DNA of 64,000 bases from Eubacterium ramulus ATCC 29099 (GCF_000469345.1 NZ_KI271109.1:1-64000), one strand, 5' to 3'. Positions 1-7,606 are shown, counted from the first letter of the stretch. Program-made: numbers and translations. Notes: generated by a model not told the origin, from the letters alone.

Positions 1-634
1 AATCTGTGATTTAAGTGGTGGGAGCATGTCACGTGTCTGCAATAAAATGGTGATTGCCTTTGCAATCGTTACCTTGTTTTGCATGAATGGATGCAATAAA
101 AAAACAGTATCGGCACTTTTATCTACGCTCTGTGTGCTGGCAATGGTTATGACAGTTTTCTCCCTGGTTGTACATCATACAGAAGAACTGGATTTTTCTA
201 CTATGGAATATCTGGATCTCAGAAGTATCGATAATCCGGAAGAAATATTTTATGCAGAAATATTACTGTCCGGGCTGGGTGCCATTATGGATGTTGCGGT
301 AGATATATCAACTGCATTAAGTGAAATTATAAAGCTGAAACCAGAAATATCATTTCGGCAGCTGTTTCGATCAGGCAGAGAAATCGGACATGATATTATG
401 GGGACGATGATTAATATATTGCTGTTTGTGTTTATCAGTGGATTGATACCAATGTGCCTGATTCGTATGAATAATGATGTATCGTTTCTGACAATTATTC
501 GTTTGCATATTCTGTGTGAACTTTGCCGCTTTTTTGTGGAAAGTATCGGTATTGTACTTGCAATACCAGTTTCCGTGCTAATTACCTCCGGAATATTAAA
601 AAGTAATTTGAAAAAGAGGACAACGTTATGTTAG
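1..634 (+). CDS. YibE/F-family membrane protein, 5' end outside window
   Basis: C-terminal part of a YibE/F-like integral membrane protein. The frame is open to the first base of the window, so the first in-frame ATG at 26 is probably internal and the true start lies upstream. The family signature is visible: a GAIMDVA stretch followed by ISTALSEI, then LFRSGREIGHDIMGTMIN and a hydrophobic segment. Several membrane helices span the rest. The function of the family is not established; a transport role is usually assumed. The 3' end overlaps the next gene by 7 nt, so the two are translationally coupled, and the neighbour is a paralogue. It ends in a short basic tail. Confidence 0.75.
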   Translation, partial: ICDLSGGSMSRVCNKMVIAFAIVTLFCMNGCNKKTVSALLSTLCVLAMVMTVFSLVVHHTEELDFSTMEYLDLRSIDNPEEIFYAEILLSGLGAIMDVAVDISTALSEIIKLKPEISFRQLFRSGREIGHDIMGTMINILLFVFISGLIPMCLIRMNNDVSFLTIIRLHILCELCRFFVESIGIVLAIPVSVLITSGILKSNLKKRTTLC

Positions 635-1231
635 TGATATTTGGTTTAATATTGGTTGCTTTGATTGCCATTGTCGGGGGCGACAGAGGAGTGATGTCTC
701 TAATTGCATTGGCAGGGAACCTGCTTATTCTGTGCATTGCGATCTGGCTTATTGCCAGCGGAGTACCGGTTTTTCCAGTGACGATTTGTCTCAGTGTGGT
801 TATTTGTTGCATTACGTTGTTTTACCAAAACGGAATAAACCGAAAAACGCTATCTGCGTTTACGGCAGTGCTTATTACAATATTCATTTTGTTTTTTGCA
901 ATTGGCATTGACTGTTTCTACTTCACTCTATGAAGTGAAGATACATAAACCAGATATGAGTAACACAGAACTGTTTCAGAGTGGAATGCAGATTGGAAAA
1001 AGCATATTGGGAACAACGGTTAATACGTTACTGTTTGCTTATCTTGGTGAATCCATGATTTTGTTTGCATACTTGCGAATGCAAAAACAATCCTTGGGGA
1101 TTCTGTTAAATTCCAGGCTTTTGTTTCAAAATTGTATTTTTATGATTTTTGGAGCACTGTCCTGTGTACTTGTCATACCGATATCTACTTTATTAATGAA
1201 AAAATTATGTGGAGGAAACCATGACAGATAA
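628..1231 (+). pseudogene. YibE/F-family membrane protein, internally deleted and frameshifted
   Basis: Remains of a second YibE/F-like gene. The first piece (628-933, 101 codons) gives the N-terminal helices, including the GGDRG turn and NGINRKTLSA. The second piece (about 896-1231, another frame) resumes with ALTVSTSLYEV and LFQSGMQIGKSILGT, matching VAVDISTALSEI and LFRSGREIGHDIMGT of the upstream paralogue. By eye alignment with that paralogue, about 40-55 codons containing the loop and the GAIMD helix are missing at the junction near 900, and the frame changes there. The piece sizes and frame switch make this a broken gene rather than two genes. A single-base sequencing error would not explain the lost block. 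Confidence 0.75.
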
Positions 1232-1426
1232 ATTACAACTTTAGAAAGAAGAATATACAGGTGAAAAAGCAGATTCGCAAAAATGTGGGTCTGTTTTTGT
1301 ATATATAAAAATAATTACCGTACAAATATGGTGAAATTTTTGAAAAAGTACGAATTTTATATACAGTAAAACAGAAAATTTTATGCTATACTGTCTTTAT
1401 ACTATATTTTGCAAAGGACAGAAATT

Positions 1427-2362
1427 ATGATTATTCATACAGGGATGCGTACTGACATTCCAGCATTTTATGCAGACTGGTTTGCGAACAGAATACGGGA
1501 AGGATTTGTCTGTGTGCGAAATCCCTATAATCCAATTCAAGTGACGGAATACAGTTTAGATCCTTCCGTTGTAGATCTGATCGGATTTTGTACAAAGAAT
1601 CCGGAACCAATGCTAAAATATATGGATTTATTGCAGCCATATGGCATGTATTGGTATGTAACAATTACACCTTATGGAAAAGAAATTGAACCGATGGTTC
1701 CGGATAAAGAGCATGTGCTTTTGTCATTTCAGAAATTATCTGAGATTGTAGGAATTGATTCAATTGGCTGGAGATATGATCCCATTGTTGGGGATGACAC
1801 TTATACGGCAGATTATCATATCCGGCAATTCACGCATATTGCATCTGTACTGGAAGGATATACCAAAAACTGTGTGATCAGCTTTATTGATCTGTATCAG
1901 AAAGTGCGAAAGAATTTCCCGGAAGTGCGGGCAGTGGAAAAAGAAGAACGTCTGTATCTTGGTAAGGCAATGATTGAGATTGCAGCAGAACATGGTATGA
2001 CGGTCCGCCCATGTGGAGAAGGTGACGAACTGGCAGTATATGGAGCAGACTGCAGCGGATGCATGACAGAACAGATTTATGAACAGGCATTGCATACAAG
2101 CATGGATTTTCCAAAGAGAAATCAGCTTCGGAAAGAATGTGCCTGTTTGTTGGGAGCAGATATCGGAGCCTATAATACTTGTCTGCATCTGTGTCGGTAT
2201 TGTTATGCAAATTATGATGCGGATACGGTAAATACAAATTATGCCAGACATGATCCGACCTCACCGTTTTTGATTGGAAATCGGATGCCGGATGATAGGG
2301 TGCATAAGGCGGAGCAGAAAAGCTGGATCAATGGTCAGATGACATTGGCTGATTTTATGTAA
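1427..2362 (+). CDS. DUF1848 domain-containing protein
   Basis: 311-residue member of the DUF1848 family, whose function is unknown. The N-terminus MIIHTGMRTDIPAFYADWF matches the family's usual opening, and AAAGGA at 1413-1418 sits 8 nt ahead of the ATG at 1427; a TTG at 1409 is in frame but has no such support. Near the C-terminus the sequence has LGADIGAYNT followed by cysteines 252, 256 and 259 in a CX3CX2C pattern, then YAN. This spacing resembles an iron-sulfur or radical SAM cluster site, although it lies at the wrong end for a classical radical SAM enzyme. It stands alone with about 195 nt of AT-rich sequence upstream. Confidence 0.85.
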   Translation: MIIHTGMRTDIPAFYADWFANRIREGFVCVRNPYNPIQVTEYSLDPSVVDLIGFCTKNPEPMLKYMDLLQPYGMYWYVTITPYGKEIEPMVPDKEHVLLSFQKLSEIVGIDSIGWRYDPIVGDDTYTADYHIRQFTHIASVLEGYTKNCVISFIDLYQKVRKNFPEVRAVEKEERLYLGKAMIEIAAEHGMTVRPCGEGDELAVYGADCSGCMTEQIYEQALHTSMDFPKRNQLRKECACLLGADIGAYNTCLHLCRYCYANYDADTVNTNYARHDPTSPFLIGNRMPDDRVHKAEQKSWINGQMTLADFM

Positions 2363-2375
2363 AGCGAGGTGCAAT

Positions 2376-2543
2376 ATGAATGTATCAACAATGGCTGCCA
2401 TCAATAGTATAAATACAATGAATCTAATGATGGCACTTCAATTGGAAGTAAATACAATATTTGTAGTAAATGACGGAAAGGAATATGAAGAAATGAGTAC
2501 ATTATTAGAGCAGTTCAGCATGGGAAAGACATTTGAACGGTAA
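2376..2543 (+). CDS. small hypothetical protein, 55 aa
   Basis: Short reading frame starting 13 nt after the DUF1848 stop, with a good GAGGTG site at 2365-2370 ahead of the ATG. The product is methionine- and asparagine-rich at its start (MNVSTMAAINSINTMNLMM) and ends acidic and then basic (EEMSTLLEQFSMGKTFER). No membrane segment or known motif was recognised. It is followed by a HipA remnant, so it may belong to the same decayed insertion. The clear ribosome binding site favours expression; the function is unknown. Confidence 0.45.
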   Translation: MNVSTMAAINSINTMNLMMALQLEVNTIFVVNDGKEYEEMSTLLEQFSMGKTFER

Positions 2544-2587
2544 AAAGAATGATTTTAAGGGAGATATGATAGCGTATCTCCCTGTAT

Positions 2588-2821
2588 TTGTATGATGAAT
2601 CTGCAGATAGCTGGCGATTGAGTCCGGCATATGATCTCACATACAGCAACACATATTATGGGGAACATACGACTACGGTAGATGGAAATGGTCGTAATCC
2701 TGGAAAGAAAGAGCTTCTTGCAGTTGGAACTATGGCTGGAATGAAAAAAGAACTCTGTATGGATATCATAACTGAGATAAAAAGTTCTATAAATGGAATG
2801 CTTGAAATGTATTTAAAATAA
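2588..2821 (+). pseudogene. HipA-like kinase, C-terminal remnant
   Basis: 77-codon fragment resembling the C-terminal end of HipA-type serine/threonine kinases: a WRLSPAYDLTYS stretch, then GEHTTTVDGNGRNPG and a short helical tail. In intact HipA proteins this follows the kinase core, which is absent here. The frame is closed by a stop at 2570-2572 and there is no credible start or ribosome binding site. No HipB-like helix-turn-helix antitoxin was recognised nearby. It is read as debris of a former toxin-antitoxin locus. Confidence 0.7.
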
Positions 2822-2871
2822 AGATTTGAAAAAAATGTAGATTAAAATATGAATTTTATGGAGTAACGAGA

Positions 2872-3447
2872 ATGACAGCAGAAGAATTTAGAAATACAAT
2901 AAAAAACGAATCTTATATTGGTGGTGGAAGTCCTTTGCATCTGGAGTTCCATGCATTTTCCCAACGTGCAATGAAACTAACATGTGAAATGAATTACAAT
3001 TATCATACACCAGAAGAATTGCGAAGCTTGATGAGTAAACTGACGCAGTCAGAAATTGATGAAACATTTGGAATTTTTCCACCATTTTATACGGACTGTG
3101 GAATTAATATCCACATCGGAAAAAATGTGTTTATTAACAGTGGGTGTAAGTTTCAGGATCAGGGAGGTATTTTTATCGATGATGGTGCCCTGATTGGTCA
3201 TAATGTAGTGATTGCGACATTAAATCATGATATGAATCCGACGAAGCGCGCATCAATGATTGCACAACCAATTCACATAGGTAAAAATGTCTGGATTGGA
3301 TCAAATGCGACTATTTTAGCAGGAGTGTCTATTGGAAATGGCGCTGTAATAGGTGCCGGATCTGTGGTAACAAAAGATGTGCCGGAGAATACCGTCTATG
3401 CCGGAGTTCCTGCAAAAAAGATAAAAGATATATCAGATGAGAGATAA
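2872..3447 (+). CDS. sugar O-acetyltransferase (maltose/galactoside type)
   Basis: 191-residue hexapeptide-repeat acetyltransferase of the LacA/Maa family, which transfers acetyl from acetyl-CoA to a sugar hydroxyl in the cytoplasm. An N-terminal helical domain (about 1-60, with MNYNYHTPEELRSLMSKL) is followed by left-handed beta-helix repeats such as IHIGKNVFINSGC, IDDGALIGHNVVI, IHIGKNVWIGSNATIL and IGNGAVIGAGSVVTKDV. The histidine in TLNHD is the expected catalytic base. Length is normal for the family. The acceptor sugar cannot be told from sequence. It appears monocistronic and is followed by a structured non-coding stretch. Confidence 0.9.
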   Translation: MTAEEFRNTIKNESYIGGGSPLHLEFHAFSQRAMKLTCEMNYNYHTPEELRSLMSKLTQSEIDETFGIFPPFYTDCGINIHIGKNVFINSGCKFQDQGGIFIDDGALIGHNVVIATLNHDMNPTKRASMIAQPIHIGKNVWIGSNATILAGVSIGNGAVIGAGSVVTKDVPENTVYAGVPAKKIKDISDER

Positions 3448-3478
3448 CGCCTTTATAGGTGGTAAACAACAAGTGTAG

Positions 3479-3599
3479 ATCAGTAATGGGACTCAATCTC
3501 CCATCTGATATAGCCTCTGGCAGAATTGCAGAGATGCACAGAAGAATATGTCATGCGCTGCATGACGTGCATCTCGCAGTACGAATGCCGAGGGCATTC
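3479..3599 (+). repeat. array of three near-perfect stem-loops (unidentified structured element)
   Basis: Three hairpins follow one another in about 120 nt. Hairpin 1: ATCAG 3479-3483 and ATGGGA 3486-3491 pair with TCCCAT 3499-3504 and CTGAT 3505-3509 around a 7-nt loop. Hairpin 2: GTCATGC 3550-3556, loop GCT, GCATGAC 3560-3566, extended by GAGATGCAC 3531-3539 with GTGCATCTC 3567-3575; a 10-nt bulge separates the helices on the left side. Hairpin 3: GAATGCC 3583-3589, loop GAG, GGCATTC 3593-3599. An alternative CTCTG/CAGAG pairing (3515-3519 with 3529-3533) competes with hairpin 2. No T-tract follows. It lies between an acetyltransferase and a U32-like gene. It matches no riboswitch or ribozyme I recognise. 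Confidence 0.6.
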
Positions 3600-3621
3600 T
3601 TGAATAGATGAGTGATGAAAA

Positions 3622-4554
3622 ATGAATGTCGTTAAGAAAAAAGCATATTATCATTTACCGGGGTTGTTTGAATTTTATGATCTGTATCGAATATTCCTTC
3701 CTCTTTATCAGGAGCACAGAGAGTATTTTTATGACTGGTGCGAGATCAGTTCCATTTACGGTGCACCGGAAGGCTGTCTCTGGGGCGGTGGAAGAATCGG
3801 ATGTGGAGATGAAAATCCGCAAGAAGTTTTAAAATTGATAAATGAATATGGCATATCTGCCCGATTGACTTTCAGTAATTCCATGCTTAGAAAAGCACAT
3901 TTATCAGATAGAAAGTGCAACGAATTATGTGCCTTATTTGAGCAAGGAAGTGAAGATGGTAATTCAGATAATAATAGTGTAAAAAATGGTGTTATCGTCC
4001 ATTCAGAATTACTGGTGGATTATTTAAAACAAAACTATCCGAATCTTTATTTAGTATCTTCCACAACGAAAGTATTGACCGATTTTCACGAATTTGCGGA
4101 AGAAGTAAAACGAAAAGAGTTTCAGTATATCGTACCTGATTTTCGATTAAATAAATCCTTTGATCAGTTAAATACATTGACGCTATCAGGAAAAGACAAA
4201 GTAGAATTTTTGTGCAATGAGTGTTGTTGGATTGGCTGCAAAGATAGAAGGAAATGTTATGAGACGGTCAGTCTACAAAATCTGGATGAAAACTGTCCAG
4301 ATCATCGTTGTACAGCACCAAATGCTGCATATGGATATCGTTTTTCAGAGGCGATGAAAAATCCAGCATTTATCAGTATTGGCGATATTCAGAATGTGTA
4401 TGTGCCAATGGGATTTACAAATTTTAAAATTGAAGGCCGTGGATTAGGTAGTGCCATTGTATTAGAATTTTTATTGTATTATATGACCAAACCAGAGTAT
4501 CAACTGCAGGTCAGAGAAGCAATTTATCTGGATAGTATGTTGGATTTATTTTAA
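3622..4554 (+). CDS. U32-peptidase-like cysteine-rich protein of unknown function
   Basis: 310-residue protein. The C-terminal part contains FKIEGRGLGS, the signature-like FKIEGR seen in peptidase U32 family proteins, and the protein has the alternating strand/helix look of a TIM barrel. A cysteine cluster in the middle (CNECCWIGCKDRRKC, then CPDHRC) suggests a metal or iron-sulfur site. It is shorter than typical U32 proteases (about 400-780 residues) and lacks their C-terminal extension. The start at 3622 gives the N-terminus MNVVKKKAYYHLPGLFEF; the upstream GATGAGTGATG is only a weak ribosome binding site. The substrate is unknown; the U32 relation is an inference from short motifs. Confidence 0.65.
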   Translation: MNVVKKKAYYHLPGLFEFYDLYRIFLPLYQEHREYFYDWCEISSIYGAPEGCLWGGGRIGCGDENPQEVLKLINEYGISARLTFSNSMLRKAHLSDRKCNELCALFEQGSEDGNSDNNSVKNGVIVHSELLVDYLKQNYPNLYLVSSTTKVLTDFHEFAEEVKRKEFQYIVPDFRLNKSFDQLNTLTLSGKDKVEFLCNECCWIGCKDRRKCYETVSLQNLDENCPDHRCTAPNAAYGYRFSEAMKNPAFISIGDIQNVYVPMGFTNFKIEGRGLGSAIVLEFLLYYMTKPEYQLQVREAIYLDSMLDLF

Positions 4555-4557
4555 TAA

Positions 4558-4809
4558 ACAAAAAGTATTGACAGAACATATCCAATCTGGCAAAATCTTG
4601 GACATAAGGATGTTTATTATATTGTTTCAGCAGGACTTGGAACAGATATCATTGAACGTTCCCTTGGAGATTTGGATGGATTTGTGGAGCATTTGGATCA
4701 TTCTGTGGTGAAGGGAAGAATTTATGCGCCAAATATCATGGAGGCCGGATTGGTAAAAGAATGTCCACAGGTTTTACAACAGGCATATGATATGGGAAAA
4801 TATGTATGA
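4558..4809 (+). pseudogene. flavodoxin-family (NADPH-dependent FMN reductase-like) C-terminal fragment
   Basis: Open frame of 83 codons with no usable start, beginning directly behind two stop codons. It translates to sequence such as YPIWQNLGHKDVYYIVSAG, then a region ending QQAYDMGKYV, which looks like the C-terminal half of flavodoxin-fold NAD(P)H oxidoreductases (a strand with VSAG, then the final helix AYDMGK). The N-terminal FMN-binding loop is absent. It is a truncated relic. The family assignment is by general resemblance only. Confidence 0.5.
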
Positions 4810-4952
4810 TTGAGTGGATTACTATATGATAGAATCAAAACTGACCGTGAATTTGAGAAAGAAAAGTTATCAGTAGAACATTGGATCTGGATAATATGCT
4901 TACGTTAGATGCCTTCCTGGAATGGTATATGAAGGCGAAATGCTATAAATGA
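4810..4952 (+). other. degraded coding-like stretch
   Basis: Behind the flavodoxin relic a frame starting TTGAGTGGATTA reads LSGLLYDRIKTDREFEKEKL and soon stops. Shifting frame near 4880 continues as LDLDNMLTLDAFLEWYMKAK to a stop before 4953. The two halves look like one short protein end broken by a frameshift. No family was recognised. The stretch fits with general gene decay between 4.55 and 4.95 kb. Confidence 0.35.
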
Positions 4953-4981
4953 TTGACAAATACATATAACATCGTTAATAT
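4953..4981 (+). promoter_or_regulatory. putative sigma-A promoter for the 5127 transporter
   Basis: TTGACA at 4953-4958 and TAATAT at 4976-4981 with a 17-nt spacer. The -35 is perfect and the -10 is a 4 of 6 match. Transcription would start near 4989, leaving a leader of about 138 nt before the transporter gene. Confidence 0.5.
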
Positions 4982-5030
4982 AAAAAAATACATGAAATAA
5001 ATGAATAATAAGTTTGTCTCAACATAAAAG

Positions 5031-5085
5031 AAGACTATAAATTTTACTGTTTCTGAACATAACAGTTTGGTTTATAGTCTTTTTT
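5031..5085 (+). terminator. terminator-like hairpin inside the leader of the 5127 transporter
   Basis: AAGACTATAAA 5031-5041 pairs with TTTATAGTCTT 5071-5081; an inner stem ACTGTT 5046-5051 with AACAGT 5061-5066 closes the loop. A run of six T at 5080-5085 follows. It is placed between the putative promoter and the transporter start at 5127, so it either terminates upstream transcription or acts as an attenuator. Confidence 0.65.
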
Positions 5086-5126
5086 GGTGTATGATAGAAA
5101 ATAGGAAGTAGAGGAGAGGTTGGAAA

Positions 5127-6071
5127 ATGTCTATTATTTTTGGAATACTGGCAGGTATTGGTGTCCCGATTCAAACAAGCATCAATGCAAGATTACGGAA
5201 AAAAGTAGGTTCCCCTTATCGGGCATCGCTTGTATCTTTTGCAGTTTCATTGATATTTTTAGTATTGTTATTATTGATTTTAGGACAGGGTGTACATATT
5301 CCATTTGATAAAATGTTGCATGAGCCAGTCTGGATTTGGTTTGGTGGAATCTGTAGTTTTATATATGTTACTGGAAATATTTTACTGTTTGCAAAATTGG
5401 GCGGAACGCTTGCGGTTATACTGCCGGTTCTGGGGCAGATTCTGGTGGGGCTGGTAATTGATCATTTTGGATTCTTTTATTCATTGAAAACACCGATTTC
5501 CGTATTTCGGATCTTTGGAGCGGTTTTGGTTGTAGCTGGCGTAGTAATTGTATCTCTGGCAAAAAGAGAAGCCGGCAAAAATAATCCGAAAGAAAATGCA
5601 CATGCGGATATCTGGCTATGGAGAATATTTGGTGTATTGTCCGGTGCATTAAGTGGTGTGCAGACTGCCATTAACGGACATCTGGGAAAAGTTGTCGATT
5701 CTCCGATCAAAGCGTCTGCTATTTCATTTACAGTTGGATTAAGCTGTTTATGCGTTATTTGCATCGGTTTACGATTGATGCAGGGGAAATGTGCGGTGGT
5801 GCAGACACGGGAACATATGAATGAGAAAAATCCATGGTGGATGTGGATCGGAGGCGTATTCGGTGGCATTTATGTACTTGCAAACGTAGAGTTGGCAGAA
5901 ATTTTTGGAACGGGACTGGCAGTCATCATTATTCTGATCGGTCTGACAACCGGCGGCATACTAGTAGATCATTTCGGGTTATTTGAATCTCCGAAAAAAA
6001 CGATGAATGTACAGAAAATCGTTGGTGTTTGCGTGATGGTGTTTGGTGCTACTTTAATAAAATTATTGTAA
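5127..6071 (+). CDS. DMT-superfamily transporter, double DUF606 (YdcZ) repeat
   Basis: 314-residue inner membrane protein with about ten hydrophobic segments. Each half resembles a DUF606/YdcZ unit: the first starts FGILAGIGVPIQTSINARL and the second FGVLSGALSGVQTAINGHL, so the protein is an internal duplication. Substrates of this branch of the drug/metabolite transporter superfamily are largely unknown. The ribosome binding site is AGGAGAGG 9 nt upstream. The gene sits alone behind a promoter and a terminator-like hairpin, which suggests conditional expression. A single-repeat relative lies at 20619. Confidence 0.85.
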   Translation: MSIIFGILAGIGVPIQTSINARLRKKVGSPYRASLVSFAVSLIFLVLLLLILGQGVHIPFDKMLHEPVWIWFGGICSFIYVTGNILLFAKLGGTLAVILPVLGQILVGLVIDHFGFFYSLKTPISVFRIFGAVLVVAGVVIVSLAKREAGKNNPKENAHADIWLWRIFGVLSGALSGVQTAINGHLGKVVDSPIKASAISFTVGLSCLCVICIGLRLMQGKCAVVQTREHMNEKNPWWMWIGGVFGGIYVLANVELAEIFGTGLAVIIILIGLTTGGILVDHFGLFESPKKTMNVQKIVGVCVMVFGATLIKLL

Positions 6072-6137
6072 CAGTGAAATGAAATCATAAAATGATACAA
6101 TGCAGTAAATCTTTGTACAATAAATAAAGGGTAATTT

Positions 6138-7568
6138 ATGAAATCAATATCTATTTATGCATTAACCAGAAAACAGAATATTGAACATTTACAAAAACTG
6201 GAGCAGCAGTTATCCGGCAGAGAACACATGCTGAAAATGAAAGAGTGGGAACTGGAAAGTATGCGCGCACTGGTGGAGCGGCTGGAACTTCATATGCAGG
6301 ATGTATCAGCACTTCGACTGTTTTATTCTTTTCAGATTCCACGTCTAGGCAAAGAATTTGATTTGTTGCAGATCAGAGAAAATCAGATCATCAACATTGA
6401 GCTGAAAAGTGGAGCAGTTTCTGAGGAAGCGATACAAAAACAATTAATTCAAAATCGATATTATCTGTCCGCACTTGGTAAACCGATTCAGTCTTATACT
6501 TATATCAGCAGTCAGAATCGCCTGATGCGGTTGACAAATCACGATCATGTAATAGAGGCAAGTTGGAATCAGTTGTGTGCGGCTTTGCAAAAAGAGGGCA
6601 AGGACTATTCTGGTGATATTGAAAATCTGTTTCGGGCAGAATGGTATCTGTTTTCGCCGTTGACAGAACCGAATCGATTTTTAAACAAAGAATATTTTCT
6701 GACGGCACAGCAGCGGGATATCAAACGTCAGATTTTAAAGAAAATCTGCGAGGAACAGACCGGATATTTTTCTTTCAGTGGTCTGCCTGGGACCGGAAAG
6801 ACATTGCTTCTTTATGATATTGCCATGAAACTATCCAACCGACAGCAGGTCTGTATCATTCATTGTGGGGAAGCAGGAAAGAAATGGGAAATTTTACATA
6901 AACGTTTACAGCGAATTGATTTTTTGTCAGATAATCAGTTGGAAACACAATTTTCGTTAGAGGATTATCATGCAATATTGGTGGATGAGGCACATCTGCT
7001 TTCGGTTGAAAAATTAAATGTATTACTGAATATGAGTGAAGATCGTCCGATCATTTTTTCCAGTGATTCAGAAGAAATGATCTCACCGAAAGAAATAGAT
7101 CAGAGTACCATGAAACGAATGGAAGAACTGCCGAACCTACAGACCTTCCGCTTGACAAATCGGATTCGAACTAATGCGGAACTTTCTTCTTTTATTCAAA
7201 ATATGATGCACTTGCCTGTAAGGAAAAATCAAAATGAATTTCCGCATGTGTCTGTGGTGTATGCAAATGATGCAAAAGAAGCAGATATATTGGTGCGGGA
7301 TTACATACGGCAGGGATATCATTTTCCGCAGATGGAAAGGGCAGAGCTTGGGGTTACAGCGATTTGTGATACGGTGAAAATGGTTGTAGTGTTAGATGAA
7401 CGTTATTACTATGACGATGAACTGTATTTCAGATCCATACATCCGATGCGAAATGGACAATCTGAAGTACGGAGCTTATTTCACCTGTTGAATCAGGCAA
7501 AGGAAAATCTGACTTTTGTAGTTAAGGGGAACGAAACGGTGTATGGTATTTTACTTGATATGAAATAA
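6138..7568 (+). CDS. predicted nuclease-helicase fusion (SLFN/DUF2075-like P-loop NTPase)
   Basis: 476-residue protein. Residues 12-55 look like a charged coiled coil. Residues 65-100 contain GKEFDLLQI and NIELKSG, fitting a PD-(D/E)XK nuclease core with D75, E88 and K90. From about 188 a superfamily 1 type motor follows: Walker A GLPGTGKT at 215-222, Walker B ILVDEAH at 280-286, a LTNRIRTN motif near 339-346. Near the end SLFHLLNQAKENLTFVV aligns with helicase motif VI, but the usual TRA(R/K) is NQAK (452-455), so the expected arginine is absent. It resembles DUF2075/Schlafen-group-3 helicases. A phage-defence or DNA-processing role is an inference. It has AAGGG upstream and appears monocistronic. 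Confidence 0.7.
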   Translation: MKSISIYALTRKQNIEHLQKLEQQLSGREHMLKMKEWELESMRALVERLELHMQDVSALRLFYSFQIPRLGKEFDLLQIRENQIINIELKSGAVSEEAIQKQLIQNRYYLSALGKPIQSYTYISSQNRLMRLTNHDHVIEASWNQLCAALQKEGKDYSGDIENLFRAEWYLFSPLTEPNRFLNKEYFLTAQQRDIKRQILKKICEEQTGYFSFSGLPGTGKTLLLYDIAMKLSNRQQVCIIHCGEAGKKWEILHKRLQRIDFLSDNQLETQFSLEDYHAILVDEAHLLSVEKLNVLLNMSEDRPIIFSSDSEEMISPKEIDQSTMKRMEELPNLQTFRLTNRIRTNAELSSFIQNMMHLPVRKNQNEFPHVSVVYANDAKEADILVRDYIRQGYHFPQMERAELGVTAICDTVKMVVVLDERYYYDDELYFRSIHPMRNGQSEVRSLFHLLNQAKENLTFVVKGNETVYGILLDMK

Positions 7569-7606
7569 AATTTGAACGCAAAATAAGCATTCCCCCGCGT
7601 CAAGTG
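7569..7606 (+). repeat. dispersed palindromic element, copy 1 (partial)
   Basis: 38 nt beginning AATTTGAACGCA directly behind the stop of the nuclease-helicase gene. It matches 58951-58988 at 36 of 38 positions, including AATAAGCATTCCCCCGC. In this copy the right arm is degenerate; only AAAGGGATGGCATG at about 7632-7645 recalls it. The element lies in the 79-nt gap before the acetyltransferase gene. Confidence 0.75.

Noticed and set aside
1760-2251. Long minus-strand frames opposite DUF1848
   Set aside because: Antisense to the conserved gene and low-complexity in composition.
1427-2362. Calling DUF1848 a radical SAM enzyme
   Set aside because: The CX3CX2C motif is C-terminal and other SAM-binding motifs were not found, so only a resemblance is reported.
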